Positions 26,858-35,060 of a stretch of DNA of 64,000 nt are shown here, one piece after another. A program made the translations under genes and the position numbers. Each line of letters begins with the position of its first letter. The stretch's first letter is position 1. Location: positions 3,025,556-3,089,555 of the forward strand of contig MOYA01000001.1 in assembly GCA_001899315.1 (NCBI GenBank). Direction: 5' to 3'. A model generated the notes under the pieces. It saw nothing but the letters and a program-made list of their open reading frames with translations, was not told where the DNA came from and did not search any database. This DNA comes from Candidatus Obscuribacter phosphatis. GTDB taxonomy: Bacteria; Cyanobacteriota; Vampirovibrionia; Obscuribacterales; Obscuribacteraceae.

Positions 26858-27706
26858 ATGAGGCGCAGGAATCTTTTGGAAACGACCGTTAAAACACCAA
26901 CCAAACCGAGACGAACCTCGGCTAGACCGATTGCAATAACAAATATTGCTACAACACCTACTTTCAGCCCATCAGAAAATCAAATGAATTCATCAGGAAA
27001 CCAAGCAGGCGCCTCCCCCTCTCCCAAAAGGCTGAAGGAGATTGACCAACTGTGCTCTAGATTGGGCGTCACCTGCGGACGCATGGGTCTCGTGCATGAA
27101 GCCCTCACCCATAGCTCGGCCGCCAAAGAGATGCCCGGCGCCAAGGACAATGAAAGACTGGAGTTCTTCGGCGACGCTGTTTTGCGCTTTGTTGTCAGCG
27201 AATATCTACTAGAAAGATTTCCCGAATATGACGAAGGCAAACTTACCGAACTGCGCTCGGTCATAGTCTCAGATAAGGTCTTGGCTGAAATCGCCCAAAA
27301 CATGGGACTAAGCAAATATATTTTGCTCGGTCAGAAAGTTCAGATGCGCCCCTCCATAATGGCTCAAGCCTTAGAAGCCCTGATTGGAGCTATTTATCAA
27401 GACCTTGGTCTTTTCCACGTGCAAGGTCTTGTCGTGAGACTTTTCGGCGACGCCACCACCATTGCCGACCGCGACGAAGTTAAGGACAACTTCAAAGCAC
27501 AGTTGCAGGAGTTTACCCAAGCAAGGGGTCAGGGGCTGCCAAGCTATCAAGTCTTGGAAACCGAAGGACCGCCGCATGAGCCGACCTTCAAGGTTTCGGT
27601 GGAGATTGCTGGAGAAACCATAGCCAGCGCCAGCGGCAAATCAAAAAAAGCAGCAGAACAAGAAGCCGCTCGCCTGGCTTATGAAAAGGTCATGCCTAAG
27701 AAATGA
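26858..27706 (+). CDS. rnc: Ribonuclease III
   Basis: RNase III cleaves double-stranded RNA in rRNA and mRNA processing. The catalytic signature NERLEFFGDAVL (about residues 97-108) and the second acidic motif QALEALIGAIYQD are intact. A dsRNA-binding domain ends the protein (SYQVLETEGPPHEPTFKVSV, GKSKKAAEQEAARLAYEK). The 282 residues exceed the usual 225-250 because of a basic Thr/Pro-rich N-terminal extension. An in-frame ATG at 26984 would give a protein of normal size and may be the real start. A bidirectional terminator overlaps the stop codon. Confidence 0.93.
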   Translation: MRRRNLLETTVKTPTKPRRTSARPIAITNIATTPTFSPSENQMNSSGNQAGASPSPKRLKEIDQLCSRLGVTCGRMGLVHEALTHSSAAKEMPGAKDNERLEFFGDAVLRFVVSEYLLERFPEYDEGKLTELRSVIVSDKVLAEIAQNMGLSKYILLGQKVQMRPSIMAQALEALIGAIYQDLGLFHVQGLVVRLFGDATTIADRDEVKDNFKAQLQEFTQARGQGLPSYQVLETEGPPHEPTFKVSVEIAGETIASASGKSKKAAEQEAARLAYEKVMPKK

Positions 27707-27738
27707 AGAGAGCTCTTGCGAGCCCTCTTCATTTCTTC
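27703..27738. terminator. Bidirectional terminator between rnc and the next minus-strand gene
   Basis: ATGAAGAGAGCTC and GAGCCCTCTTCAT form a 13-bp stem with one mismatch and a TTGC loop, followed by TTCTTC on the plus strand. It overlaps the rnc stop and separates two convergent genes. Confidence 0.75.
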
Positions 27739-27754
27739 AACTAAACAAACTAGG

Positions 27755-28273
27755 CTATTGGCTTAGATTGCCCAAGTCATTGAGCGTAGCCGGCTGAACA
27801 GCTGGAGAGGCAGCATAGGGGTCGATTCTGCCGGCATTGAGGCTATTGCTGTTTGGCACAGGGGCGCCGGCGCTGACTGCTTCGCTGCTAGAAGCATCAG
27901 TCTTCACTTCAGCGGCGGCATTGAGGGTGGGGTCATTAGCCGTACTGGCCAATTCGGTGGCCTTGGTTCTCAAAAGCAAAGCTTCTTTCTCGGCACGAGC
28001 AGCTTTGTACTCAGCTTCCGCTGCTCTCAAATGAGCCTTGGCAGCTTCTAACTGTTGACGAGCCTGTTCAGTGCGCTTGCGCAAAGCTTCTACTTTCTGA
28101 TTGCTACGATCCAGTTCAGCCGAGCCTACTACGGTCTGGCTTGCTTCAGCTTTGCTCGAACCTGAGAACTTGAGCAACTCCAACTGGGGCTTGGCGCCAA
28201 CCGAGGTACCGGCCAGCCCTGCTCCTATACTGATTGCCGAAGCAACCAGGGTCAAATGACGAACTTTCCTCAT
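27755..28273 (-). CDS. Exported coiled-coil hypothetical protein
   Basis: The ATG at 28273 has GGGAG 7 nt upstream and starts a clean signal peptide (hydrophobic about residues 7-22, site near VGA). Starting further up, at 28465, would add 64 residues of unlikely composition. The mature part has a helical coiled-coil segment (about 50-105) rich in Ala, Glu, Lys and Arg, then a Ser/Ala/Pro-rich tail. About 172 residues. The family is not recognised. It is convergent with rnc. Confidence 0.7.
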   Translation of the reverse strand: MRKVRHLTLVASAISIGAGLAGTSVGAKPQLELLKFSGSSKAEASQTVVGSAELDRSNQKVEALRKRTEQARQQLEAAKAHLRAAEAEYKAARAEKEALLLRTKATELASTANDPTLNAAAEVKTDASSSEAVSAGAPVPNSNSLNAGRIDPYAASPAVQPATLNDLGNLSQ

Positions 28274-28623
28274 TGAAAAACTCCCTGCAAGGCCTCGATG
28301 ACCCCGCCTCACATATCCAAATCCGAGTAAATTATAGTCAAGAGAGACCAAGATAAGCAGCAAGTATGCCGCCGAATTTATCGAGCAAAATCGGCTTGGC
28401 CAGCCGCTTGCGACCAAGCCGACCGACAAGCCGAGATAGTCTTTGCATAAGCGAGAGGCATACATTTATATTCGAAAAGGTGCCGCTTAAAGATCGGATG
28501 CAAATACATACAACTCAAACCGGTCAAAGCCAGGTAAGAAGGAAGCGGCGGCAACCTTAGCGGAAAATAACCATCTAGAAGCCCTTCAAGTCTAAATGTT
28601 CACTTAAACCTCAAATACTTCTC
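28274..28623. other. Intergenic region between a coiled-coil protein gene and the rpsA promoter
   Basis: About 350 bp between divergently oriented genes. No gene could be supported. It presumably includes the promoter of the minus-strand coiled-coil gene, which I could not place. Confidence 0.4.
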
Positions 28624-28653
28624 TTGAAAGCTGCATATACATTGGTCTATATT
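28624..28653 (+). promoter_or_regulatory. Probable sigma-70-type promoter of rpsA
   Basis: TTGAAA, an 18-nt spacer and TATATT match the -35/-10 consensus well. Transcription would begin near 28660, giving a leader of about 200 nt before the rpsA start. Confidence 0.55.
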
Positions 28654-28732
28654 GTGGAACTCGCCAGCGTGCGACCGCTCTATTTAAATGTTTATTCCTA
28701 AACTTTGAATACGAGTAAGGTGAAGTCTTGAA

Positions 28733-28839
28733 AGGCTTGTGCCCCAGAGACGTAAACTAATAAGTCGCACCAGCACAACCATCTAAGCGTACCCCGCTGG
28801 ATGGCGGTTCGTGCTAAGGCGTCTGTGGCTTGACAGCCT
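28733..28839 (+). promoter_or_regulatory. Structured RNA leader of rpsA
   Basis: Three nested stems can be drawn. The outer pairs AGGCTTGT (28733-28740) with ACAGCCT (28833-28839). The middle pairs CAGAGACG (28745-28752) with GCGTCTGTGG (28819-28828), with a bulge. The inner is a long hairpin (28772-28815) pairing AGCAC-AACC-AGCG with CGCT-GGTT-GTGCT around a 5-nt loop. It ends 12 nt before the SD TGGAG. The position fits autoregulation of ribosomal protein S1, known in other bacteria, but the structure matches no class I recognise, and it lacks SRP RNA and tmRNA signatures. Confidence 0.5.
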
Positions 28840-28863
28840 GGCAAAGTACTTGGAGTAACCATA

Positions 28864-30009
28864 ATGACAGTAGCCGAGCCACCAATTCTAAAGGACAAGG
28901 GAGTGACAATTTCAGTGGCAGAACAGCAGTTGGAAAACGCAAAATCCGAATTCGAGCGTCTTCTTGAGGAATCTCTTAGCTTCAAATTCGAACAGGGCGA
29001 TATTGTCCCTGGTTGCGTAGTTCGTATAGAAAGAGACGGCATACTCGTTGATGTAGGCGGTAAATCAGAAGGTTTCGTACCTCTGAAAGAAGTCTCCAAC
29101 ATGAGCGTAGACAGCATCAAAGATGTTTGCAAAGAAGGCGAGAACCTAGAGTTCTACATTCTGCGCGAAGAGAACGAGAACGGTCAGCTTACCCTCTCAC
29201 TGAAGAGAGTCGCCCAAGCCAGAGGCTGGGTCCAGCTGGAAAATATGAAGCGCAACGATGACACCATCCGCGCCAAGATTTCACAAGTGGTCAAAGGCGG
29301 CGTAGTAGTCGATGTATACGGACTGAGAGGTTTCGTACCGGCCAGCCAACTGCGCGTCAAAGGCACCACCCCCGAAGAACTGATCGGCATGGAAATTCCG
29401 ATGAAGATTCTCGAAACAGACACCAAGCGCAACAAACTCATCCTCAGCCAAAGACTGGCTGTACAGGAAGAGAAAGCAGCTCAAAGAGAAAAAATTCTCT
29501 CCACCCTGGAAAGCGGCCAAGTCGTCACCGGCGAAGTGGTCAGAATTGCCGATTTCGGCGCTTTCATCGACCTGGGCGGTTTGGATGGTCTATTGCCCAT
29601 CTCCGAAATTTCGTGGGAGCGCGTCTCGCATCCTTCCGATGTACTCAAAGTCGGACAAATGGTCACCACCAAAGTTCTCAAAGTGGACCAAGAGAAAGGT
29701 CATATCAGCTTGAGCCTCAAGCAGATGCAGCCTGATCCGTGGAAAGAAATCGAAGACAAGTTCAACGAAGGTCAAGTTGTGAGCGGTACCGTTCGCAAAA
29801 TCCAGAGCTTCGGCGCCTTTGTTCAGATTTATCCCGGCGTCGATGCCCTTCTGCCCACAGTAGAAATGTCTGAATCACCCACCACCAAACCTGAAGAAGT
29901 GGTACAGGTCGGACAACAAGTCAAAGCCATCATCAAGAAATTCTCGCCCAAAGAGCACAAAATCTCTCTGAGCTTGAAAGGAATGGATGTCAGCGACCTG
30001 CTCGGCTAA
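28864..30009 (+). CDS. rpsA: Ribosomal protein S1, four S1 domains
   Basis: S1 binds mRNA on the 30S subunit and helps initiate translation. Four S1 RNA-binding domains are seen at about residues 42-113, 128-197, 213-282 and 298-368. Typical phrases are GCVVRIERDGILVDVGGKSEGFVP, split by domain, and GEVVRIADFGAFIDLGGLDG. The protein is 381 residues, like the four-domain forms of Gram-positive and other bacteria and shorter than the six-domain E. coli S1. SD TGGAG lies 8 nt before the ATG. A strong terminator follows. The leader is long and structured. Confidence 0.93.
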   Translation: MTVAEPPILKDKGVTISVAEQQLENAKSEFERLLEESLSFKFEQGDIVPGCVVRIERDGILVDVGGKSEGFVPLKEVSNMSVDSIKDVCKEGENLEFYILREENENGQLTLSLKRVAQARGWVQLENMKRNDDTIRAKISQVVKGGVVVDVYGLRGFVPASQLRVKGTTPEELIGMEIPMKILETDTKRNKLILSQRLAVQEEKAAQREKILSTLESGQVVTGEVVRIADFGAFIDLGGLDGLLPISEISWERVSHPSDVLKVGQMVTTKVLKVDQEKGHISLSLKQMQPDPWKEIEDKFNEGQVVSGTVRKIQSFGAFVQIYPGVDALLPTVEMSESPTTKPEEVVQVGQQVKAIIKKFSPKEHKISLSLKGMDVSDLLG

Positions 30010-30050
30010 AGCAATCTAGCTCGGTCAATACCGAACAGAAAACCATCAAA

Positions 30051-30080
30051 AGAACCTGCCCCAAGCAGGTTCTTTTTCTT
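30051..30080 (+). terminator. Intrinsic terminator of rpsA
   Basis: AGAACCTGC, a 5-nt loop and GCAGGTTCT form a perfect 9-bp stem followed by TTTTCTTT. Confidence 0.85.
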
Positions 30081-30163
30081 TCACGTCTTTATCACGCAGA
30101 CAAGCTTAGCATTTGCTCACTTAACCCCCTGACAGAATTTTCTTTTATTGCAGGTACTTACTA

Positions 30164-31318
30164 ATGAGCAACCCCGAGTCTGACGGCGTAAGAAACAATT
30201 TCGAAGGCCAAAATTTCAGCCAACCCGGCGACGGTCAAATAAGCCAGCAAGCAGCCAACACTTACAGCGACGGCGCCTTTCAGCAAATGGCCGCCAACGA
30301 TAGAGTAAGCAATGCTCTAGCCAGCGAACAAATGGCTAAAAATGGACAATTAGGCAATCTAGAGATCACAGGCGATAGCCAAAAATCAGGAAATAGCCAG
30401 AACAAAGCCGGCGACAGCCAGAATAGTGATAGCCAGAATAGAGCTGGACAAGCAGAGAACTCACAAATCAATAGCAACGACAGTAAGTCACTAGAGGGCT
30501 CAGAAGAAATCCAAAAGGACGCAGACAAAGCCGGCAAAGCTGGTGAAGCAGGTAAAGATGGTAAAGCTGGAGTCGAAAATATAGACAGCAACGGTCAGAA
30601 AGACGGCGCTGCAAGCAAAGCCAATCCGGAAGGGGCCCAGGAGGCGATGAACGCTAATCCGCTGGATGGCAACAAGGACGACAATGTTAGTGAAGCCCCT
30701 TCAAGCGAAATAGATCAAGACCAGCAAGGCGAGAATAGCGCTCAAGAGGCAAGCAACATTCATCATTTAGACATGCCGAATAATAGCAGCCAAAAACAAA
30801 TGGCAGACGGCAGCCCCGCTGGAGCAAACGACAATATGCCCCCGAGTGGCTTCGGGACAGGCGGCGACGGTAAGGGGGGAGCCGCGCCAGAGCCGGGACA
30901 AGAGCCTAAAAAAGACTCTAGTAAAGATCTGGGCAAAGACTCCGGAGCCGATGGGGCGGGTTCAATAGTCAATGACAGAAACGACAACGCCCAAGAAAAC
31001 AAACAACTCTTCGGTGACCATAGAAATTCATTGCCAGCTCAGTCTAAAGCAAATGATCAGGTAAACAGTCACGGACAGTCTTCTCAAGAGCACTCAGAGA
31101 CTTTGGACCCAGAGTTCTCACCCGAGTCTAACGGAGGACACGGCAAGTCGGCACCCGAATCTCAAAGCCAAAAGGAAAAGATGGATTTCAATCCCGAATC
31201 GAATCGCAATAAAGAGGGCGATGCCATGAGGGACGCAGCCGGTCAAGCCACAAACAACAGTATGGGCGCCAACAGAATGGGAGCAGGCAAACTTCCGGCA
31301 AGCAGACCGCGTTGGTAG
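30164..31318 (+). CDS. Low-complexity Asn/Ser/Gln/Asp-rich hypothetical protein
   Basis: The 384-residue product is hydrophilic throughout and has no signal peptide, membrane segment or cysteine. It is dominated by Asn, Ser, Gln, Gly, Asp and Lys, with short repeats such as SQNRAGQ, GDSQNSDSQ and AGKAGEAGKDGKAG. It looks intrinsically disordered. The coding frame is maintained over 1.1 kb and is bounded by terminators on both sides, supporting a real gene. Family and function unknown; stress-protective hydrophilins have similar composition, but no hydrophilin motif is recognisable. Confidence 0.65.
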   Translation: MSNPESDGVRNNFEGQNFSQPGDGQISQQAANTYSDGAFQQMAANDRVSNALASEQMAKNGQLGNLEITGDSQKSGNSQNKAGDSQNSDSQNRAGQAENSQINSNDSKSLEGSEEIQKDADKAGKAGEAGKDGKAGVENIDSNGQKDGAASKANPEGAQEAMNANPLDGNKDDNVSEAPSSEIDQDQQGENSAQEASNIHHLDMPNNSSQKQMADGSPAGANDNMPPSGFGTGGDGKGGAAPEPGQEPKKDSSKDLGKDSGADGAGSIVNDRNDNAQENKQLFGDHRNSLPAQSKANDQVNSHGQSSQEHSETLDPEFSPESNGGHGKSAPESQSQKEKMDFNPESNRNKEGDAMRDAAGQATNNSMGANRMGAGKLPASRPRW

Positions 31319-31343
31319 ACTGGGTTGCTAGATATAAAAGGAA

Positions 31344-31375
31344 GAGAGCCCTCTAATATAGAGGGCTCTCTTTTC
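31344..31375. terminator. Bidirectional terminator
   Basis: GAGAGCCCTCTA, ATA and TAGAGGGCTCTC make a perfect 12-bp stem followed by TTTT on the plus strand; the minus strand also runs into T-rich sequence. It lies between convergent genes. Confidence 0.87.
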
Positions 31376-31406
31376 AAACAGACAAATTAAACAGACAAAC
31401 CTTCGA

Positions 31407-31838
31407 TTAAACAGTGGCTACCAATTTGGCAGTCAAAGTGATCTTGGTGTTGAGCAATCTGGAGATGGGGCAGCCTACTTTGGCTTTCTCAGCACATTCC
31501 ATGAATTTGGCTTCGTCACTGCCGGGGATGGCAGCTTTGAGATCCAAGTGGATTTCAGTAACGGTGAAGCCGGCATCTGTCTTTTCGAAAGTAAGGGTGG
31601 CTTCGGTATCGATAGAATCAGCTTTCAGACCAGCTTCGCCTAGGATGTTGGAAAGAGCCATCGAAAAACAACCAGCATGAGCAGCAGCGATCAGTTCTTC
31701 CGGATTGGTACCTTTGCCGTCTTCAAAGCGGGTGCCGAAGGAATACTGGGTTTTCTCGAGAATACCGCTCTCGGTCGAGACTGTTCCCTTGCCATCTTTA
31801 AGACCACCGGCCCAATGAGCAGAAGCTTTACGTTTCAC
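31407..31838 (-). CDS. OsmC-family peroxiredoxin
   Basis: OsmC/Ohr proteins reduce organic hydroperoxides with two cysteines. The 143-residue protein matches the OsmC branch: [20 protein letters not shown] with the first catalytic Cys (about 57) and a second in [10 protein letters not shown] (about 123). The GTG start at 31838 is secure because AGGAGG lies 5 nt upstream. It is probably a stand-alone transcription unit ending in the shared terminator at 31344. The exact substrate class (OsmC or Ohr) cannot be settled by eye. Confidence 0.88.
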   Translation of the reverse strand: MKRKASAHWAGGLKDGKGTVSTESGILEKTQYSFGTRFEDGKGTNPEELIAAAHAGCFSMALSNILGEAGLKADSIDTEATLTFEKTDAGFTVTEIHLDLKAAIPGSDEAKFMECAEKAKVGCPISRLLNTKITLTAKLVATV

Positions 31839-32023
31839 AGAAACCTCCTGTTGCCGACTGGCAACTGCATGTGAATGAACTAAATGAGTATAGGGTCCAG
31901 TCGGTTCAACTTAGAGCAAACATAGCTTTTCTTAAAAGTTCAGCGCAAACTAAAGTTAGGCTTAGGCAGCCTCAAAGCCTCCGCCAATGCCACCATAGGC
32001 GACACCAGAGGCGAAGCCCACCT

Positions 32024-34792
32024 CTACATAGAGGGTGGTACTTTACCAGCTGCCAGAGCCTGAATCAGAGCTTGCACCGCAGTCGGATCAAACATCTTGC
32101 CGGCATTCTCAACCACGTCTTTCTGAGCCTTGGTCGGATCTTCAGACTTAGAGCCATTGCGCTTCTTAGCGACCATCTCGTGATAGCGATTAGCCAGACC
32201 GATGATTCTCGCCGCTACGGGAATCTCATCACCCTTGAGTCCAAGAGGGAAGCCATTGCCGTCAAATTCTTCATGATGGGCGCGCACTATGGGCGCAAGG
32301 GGCTTCAAATCAGGGAAAGAGTCAAGCAACTCGGCCCCGTCTATGGGATGATGCATGACCATGAGTAGTTCGGCATCAGAAAGTTCAGTTTCGGCTTTCT
32401 GCAAAATCTGAGCGGCCGAGCCCAGCTTACCAAGGTCATGAACTAATGCAGCCTGCCTGATCACGTCAAGCTCCGGACCACTGAGGCCCATCTCTCTAGC
32501 AATGGCCAGCGCATACTCGGCTACAGCTCTAGCATGACCCGGTTCGTATTTGTCCTTACTTTCAATTTGCGAGACCCAACCATCAATGCGTCCCAACATA
32601 CGCATATCAAGACCCGGTGTGGCAAAAATATAGTCCGAAGTCTCATCCTTAGAACTCTTCATCAGAGCATCGAGCTTCTTCTTAGCCGCCTCTTCATCTA
32701 GTTCCTGGCTAGGGGCGGAAGCGGCCGGTGCAGAGACAGCGGCAGGCGCAGGCGGCGGAGCGGGAGGTTGAGTCTGTCCCAATTTGGGCTTGAGAGAACC
32801 GCCACGGCGACCACCCAACATGGAGCCGCCTAGACCGCCGCGCAAGCCGCCGGCAGGGGGAGGGGCACCAGCAGCGCCACCACCAGCAGGTGTAGGAATA
32901 GCATCGAGGTTGCCCCATTCAGCGGAGGCACCGCTCTTTGGTGTAGGAATAGAATCGAGATCGCCCCAAGATCCTGCAGCCCCTGCATCAGCCGCAGGCG
33001 AGGGAGCAGGAGTTGGCTCTGGAGCTGGTGCCGGTGCTGGAGCAGGTGCTGGAACTGGCTCTGGAGCCGGTGCTGGAGCAGGTACTGGTGCCGGTGCTGG
33101 AGCAGGTACTGGTGATGGTGCTGGAGCCGGTGCCGGTGCTGGAGCCGGTGCTGGAGCAGGTGCTGGAGTCGCTCCGAATACAGCCCCCGGGGCGATTGTC
33201 TCAGCTTGTGGATCTTTTTCACGCTCACGACGCACTGGAGTGATCGACACAGGCGAGATGCCGGAGGGAGGCATAGTAGCCTCTTGGTCTAGGTCTTCCG
33301 GAAGATCGCCGAAATCTAGATCTGCATATGGATCGTCGGCAGAGCCTGCCGCTGGTGCCGGAGCGGGAGTTGGTGCCGGAGTTGGTGCCGGAGTCGGTGC
33401 CGGAGTCGGTGCCGGAGTCGGTGCCGGAGCCGGAGTTGGTGCCGGAGCAGGAGTTGGTGCCGGAGCCGGAGTTGCTGCCGGAGCCGGAGTCGGAGTAGGC
33501 GCTGGAGTAGCGGCTTGTGTCGGAGCCGGTGCCGGGGGCTGGGGCAAGCTGACCGGAGCATTATGATTTGGCGGTACCGGCACCTTAGAGGCGGGATAAT
33601 CACCCGTGACTTGTTGAATTTTCGCTTGCTGAGAGGCGTCGAAGACCTGGGGCGGACTATTTTGCGCCGGGTATTCGCCGGTCACCTGCTGCGCTTTAGC
33701 TTGAGGAGCGGTGGCGGCATTTGGTTTAGTCGTCGGCGGCGCCGGAGGCTTCGGCTTAGCCGGCTGCACCGGTGGCGGTGGCACCGCATGCTGCCCGGTC
33801 TTACTGGCTTGCGGAATGGCCTGTTGCCCCAAAGCACCTTTAAGAGCCCGTCTCACATCGATTGCCGAAGCACTGGCCTGCTCGGTAGGAGATGAGACTA
33901 TGCGCTGATGCAACTGCATAATTGGCTCACGCGCTCTCTTCTCAGCCGGCAACTTAAGTAGAGCCTCAGCGACTTTGTCAGCCACATTCTGGACCATATC
34001 AAGCTCATTTTTGGTCCAGGCTCTACGATAGTCGCATTGCTGCAAAATGACACAGCCATGAGTGCCGTGTGAACTGCGCAGAGATACACCAAGCAAGGAC
34101 TTGGCACCAATTAGTTGCAATTCTTCCTGAGCCGGAGAAACATAGCTATTTTGCTGACCTTCAAATAGCTTGAGCGGCTCACGGGCAAGCAAAATCTGTG
34201 CTACCAGAGAAGAATCAGCCGAAGGCCAATAGCAGTGTTGCAGACTCTGCACTTTATCCTGCTGCCAAAACTCATAGCATTTCCAACCGGCCTGTTGATC
34301 GTCTGTACAAATAAACAAGCATCGGCTGACATTAAGAGCCTTGCCAAGAATATTGACCACCATAAACAAGGCATCGCCGATGCCCAGTGAATAGGTCATC
34401 AAATTGCCTATCTCGACGAGAAATGTATCTCGAAAAGTATCGCGCTGCACAACGTCGTTAATCTGCGCCAGTCTGATAACATCGCCCAGCTCGCCGAGAA
34501 TGACTCTCATCACATTCAGCTCTTCCGGGGTAACATCAACCGAACGACTCAGAGTGAGAGAGCCAAAGGTGCGCCCCTGCAAAACCAAGGGCAGGGTGGT
34601 TGATTTTCCCGGCGGGACATTGCCTGTAGTGCGATACTCACAAATAGAAGTAACGTTCTGGTCCAAAGGATTGCTCAGCACAATTTGACAGGCATCTGCT
34701 GAAAACTGATCGCCCAGCTCTTTAACTGTGGTCTCCAGGATGCGACGTAAGTCGCGCACTCCGGTCAGTTTTTGTACGAGTGGACTGTTCAT
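32024..34792 (-). CDS. GAF-GAF-linker-HD-GYP signalling protein
   Basis: The 922-residue protein has two GAF-like domains (about 15-130 and 150-300), then about 400 residues of Pro/Ala-rich low-complexity linker. A C-terminal HD-GYP domain (about 745-915) follows, with VHDLGKLG and HHEEFDGNGFPLGLKGDEIP. HD-GYP domains hydrolyse cyclic-di-GMP; the signature reads GFP instead of GYP, so activity is likely but unproven. GAF domains bind small molecules or light-sensing cofactors. No membrane segment. It stands alone on the minus strand. Function in c-di-GMP control is inferred from the family. Confidence 0.87.
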   Translation of the reverse strand: MNSPLVQKLTGVRDLRRILETTVKELGDQFSADACQIVLSNPLDQNVTSICEYRTTGNVPPGKSTTLPLVLQGRTFGSLTLSRSVDVTPEELNVMRVILGELGDVIRLAQINDVVQRDTFRDTFLVEIGNLMTYSLGIGDALFMVVNILGKALNVSRCLFICTDDQQAGWKCYEFWQQDKVQSLQHCYWPSADSSLVAQILLAREPLKLFEGQQNSYVSPAQEELQLIGAKSLLGVSLRSSHGTHGCVILQQCDYRRAWTKNELDMVQNVADKVAEALLKLPAEKRAREPIMQLHQRIVSSPTEQASASAIDVRRALKGALGQQAIPQASKTGQHAVPPPPVQPAKPKPPAPPTTKPNAATAPQAKAQQVTGEYPAQNSPPQVFDASQQAKIQQVTGDYPASKVPVPPNHNAPVSLPQPPAPAPTQAATPAPTPTPAPAATPAPAPTPAPAPTPAPAPTPAPTPAPTPAPTPAPTPAPAPAAGSADDPYADLDFGDLPEDLDQEATMPPSGISPVSITPVRREREKDPQAETIAPGAVFGATPAPAPAPAPAPAPAPAPSPVPAPAPAPVPAPAPAPEPVPAPAPAPAPAPEPTPAPSPAADAGAAGSWGDLDSIPTPKSGASAEWGNLDAIPTPAGGGAAGAPPPAGGLRGGLGGSMLGGRRGGSLKPKLGQTQPPAPPPAPAAVSAPAASAPSQELDEEAAKKKLDALMKSSKDETSDYIFATPGLDMRMLGRIDGWVSQIESKDKYEPGHARAVAEYALAIAREMGLSGPELDVIRQAALVHDLGKLGSAAQILQKAETELSDAELLMVMHHPIDGAELLDSFPDLKPLAPIVRAHHEEFDGNGFPLGLKGDEIPVAARIIGLANRYHEMVAKKRNGSKSEDPTKAQKDVVENAGKMFDPTAVQALIQALAAGKVPPSM
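33001..33175 (-). repeat. Pro-Ala coding low-complexity repeat
   Basis: A run of GGTGCTGGAGC-like units encodes alternating Pro-Ala dipeptides in the interdomain linker. The opposite strand also appears open, because the repeat has no stop in several frames. Confidence 0.8.
33346..33510 (-). repeat. Second Pro-Ala/Pro-Thr coding repeat
   Basis: Tandem GGTGCCGGAGTC-like units encode PAPTPAPT stretches in the same linker. Period is a multiple of three. Confidence 0.8.
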
Positions 34793-35048
34793 TAAGATCC
34801 TTCAAAAACTTCCTTTGACAGCTCTATCTTTCAAAACCCTTGGTCTTTAGAACTCTTAGCTTCAAAACTGTTGGCACTAAACTTCCCGTCAAGACTCTAT
34901 AGCTCAGTATAATTCTTCCCCATCTTATCAATCACCATAACACTAAGAAAGCCCTTAGCTTGTAAGCACATCAATAAATTATGCAAGAACCGGGAATATT
35001 GCCAGAGAATAGCGGCAATATCAATATAGAAACTGAAAGCCCATCCTT

Positions 35049-35054
35049 AAGGAG
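35049..35054 (+). promoter_or_regulatory. Ribosome binding site that fixes a TTG start
   Basis: AAGGAG followed by 6 nt and TTG at 35061 supports the unusual start codon of the membrane protein. Confidence 0.75.
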
Positions 35055-35060
35055 CATCGC

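Noticed and set aside
28274-28465. 64-residue N-terminal extension of the coiled-coil exported protein
   Set aside because: No ribosome site at the upstream start, unlikely composition, and a strong SD plus signal peptide at 28273.
28733-28839. SRP RNA or tmRNA
   Set aside because: The conserved SRP loop (GGAAG-type apical sequence) and tmRNA ends are missing; placement just before the rpsA start favours a leader.
32784-33566. Long Gly/Ala-rich open frame on the plus strand
   Set aside because: It is the antisense of the Pro/Ala repeats in the HD-GYP protein; simple repeats leave the opposite strand open, and there is no ribosome site.
34871-34913. Promoter with TATAAT before the DUF4129 operon
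   Set aside because: A TATAAT is present at 34908-34913 but the nearest TTGGCA is about 31 bp away, too far for a functional spacing.
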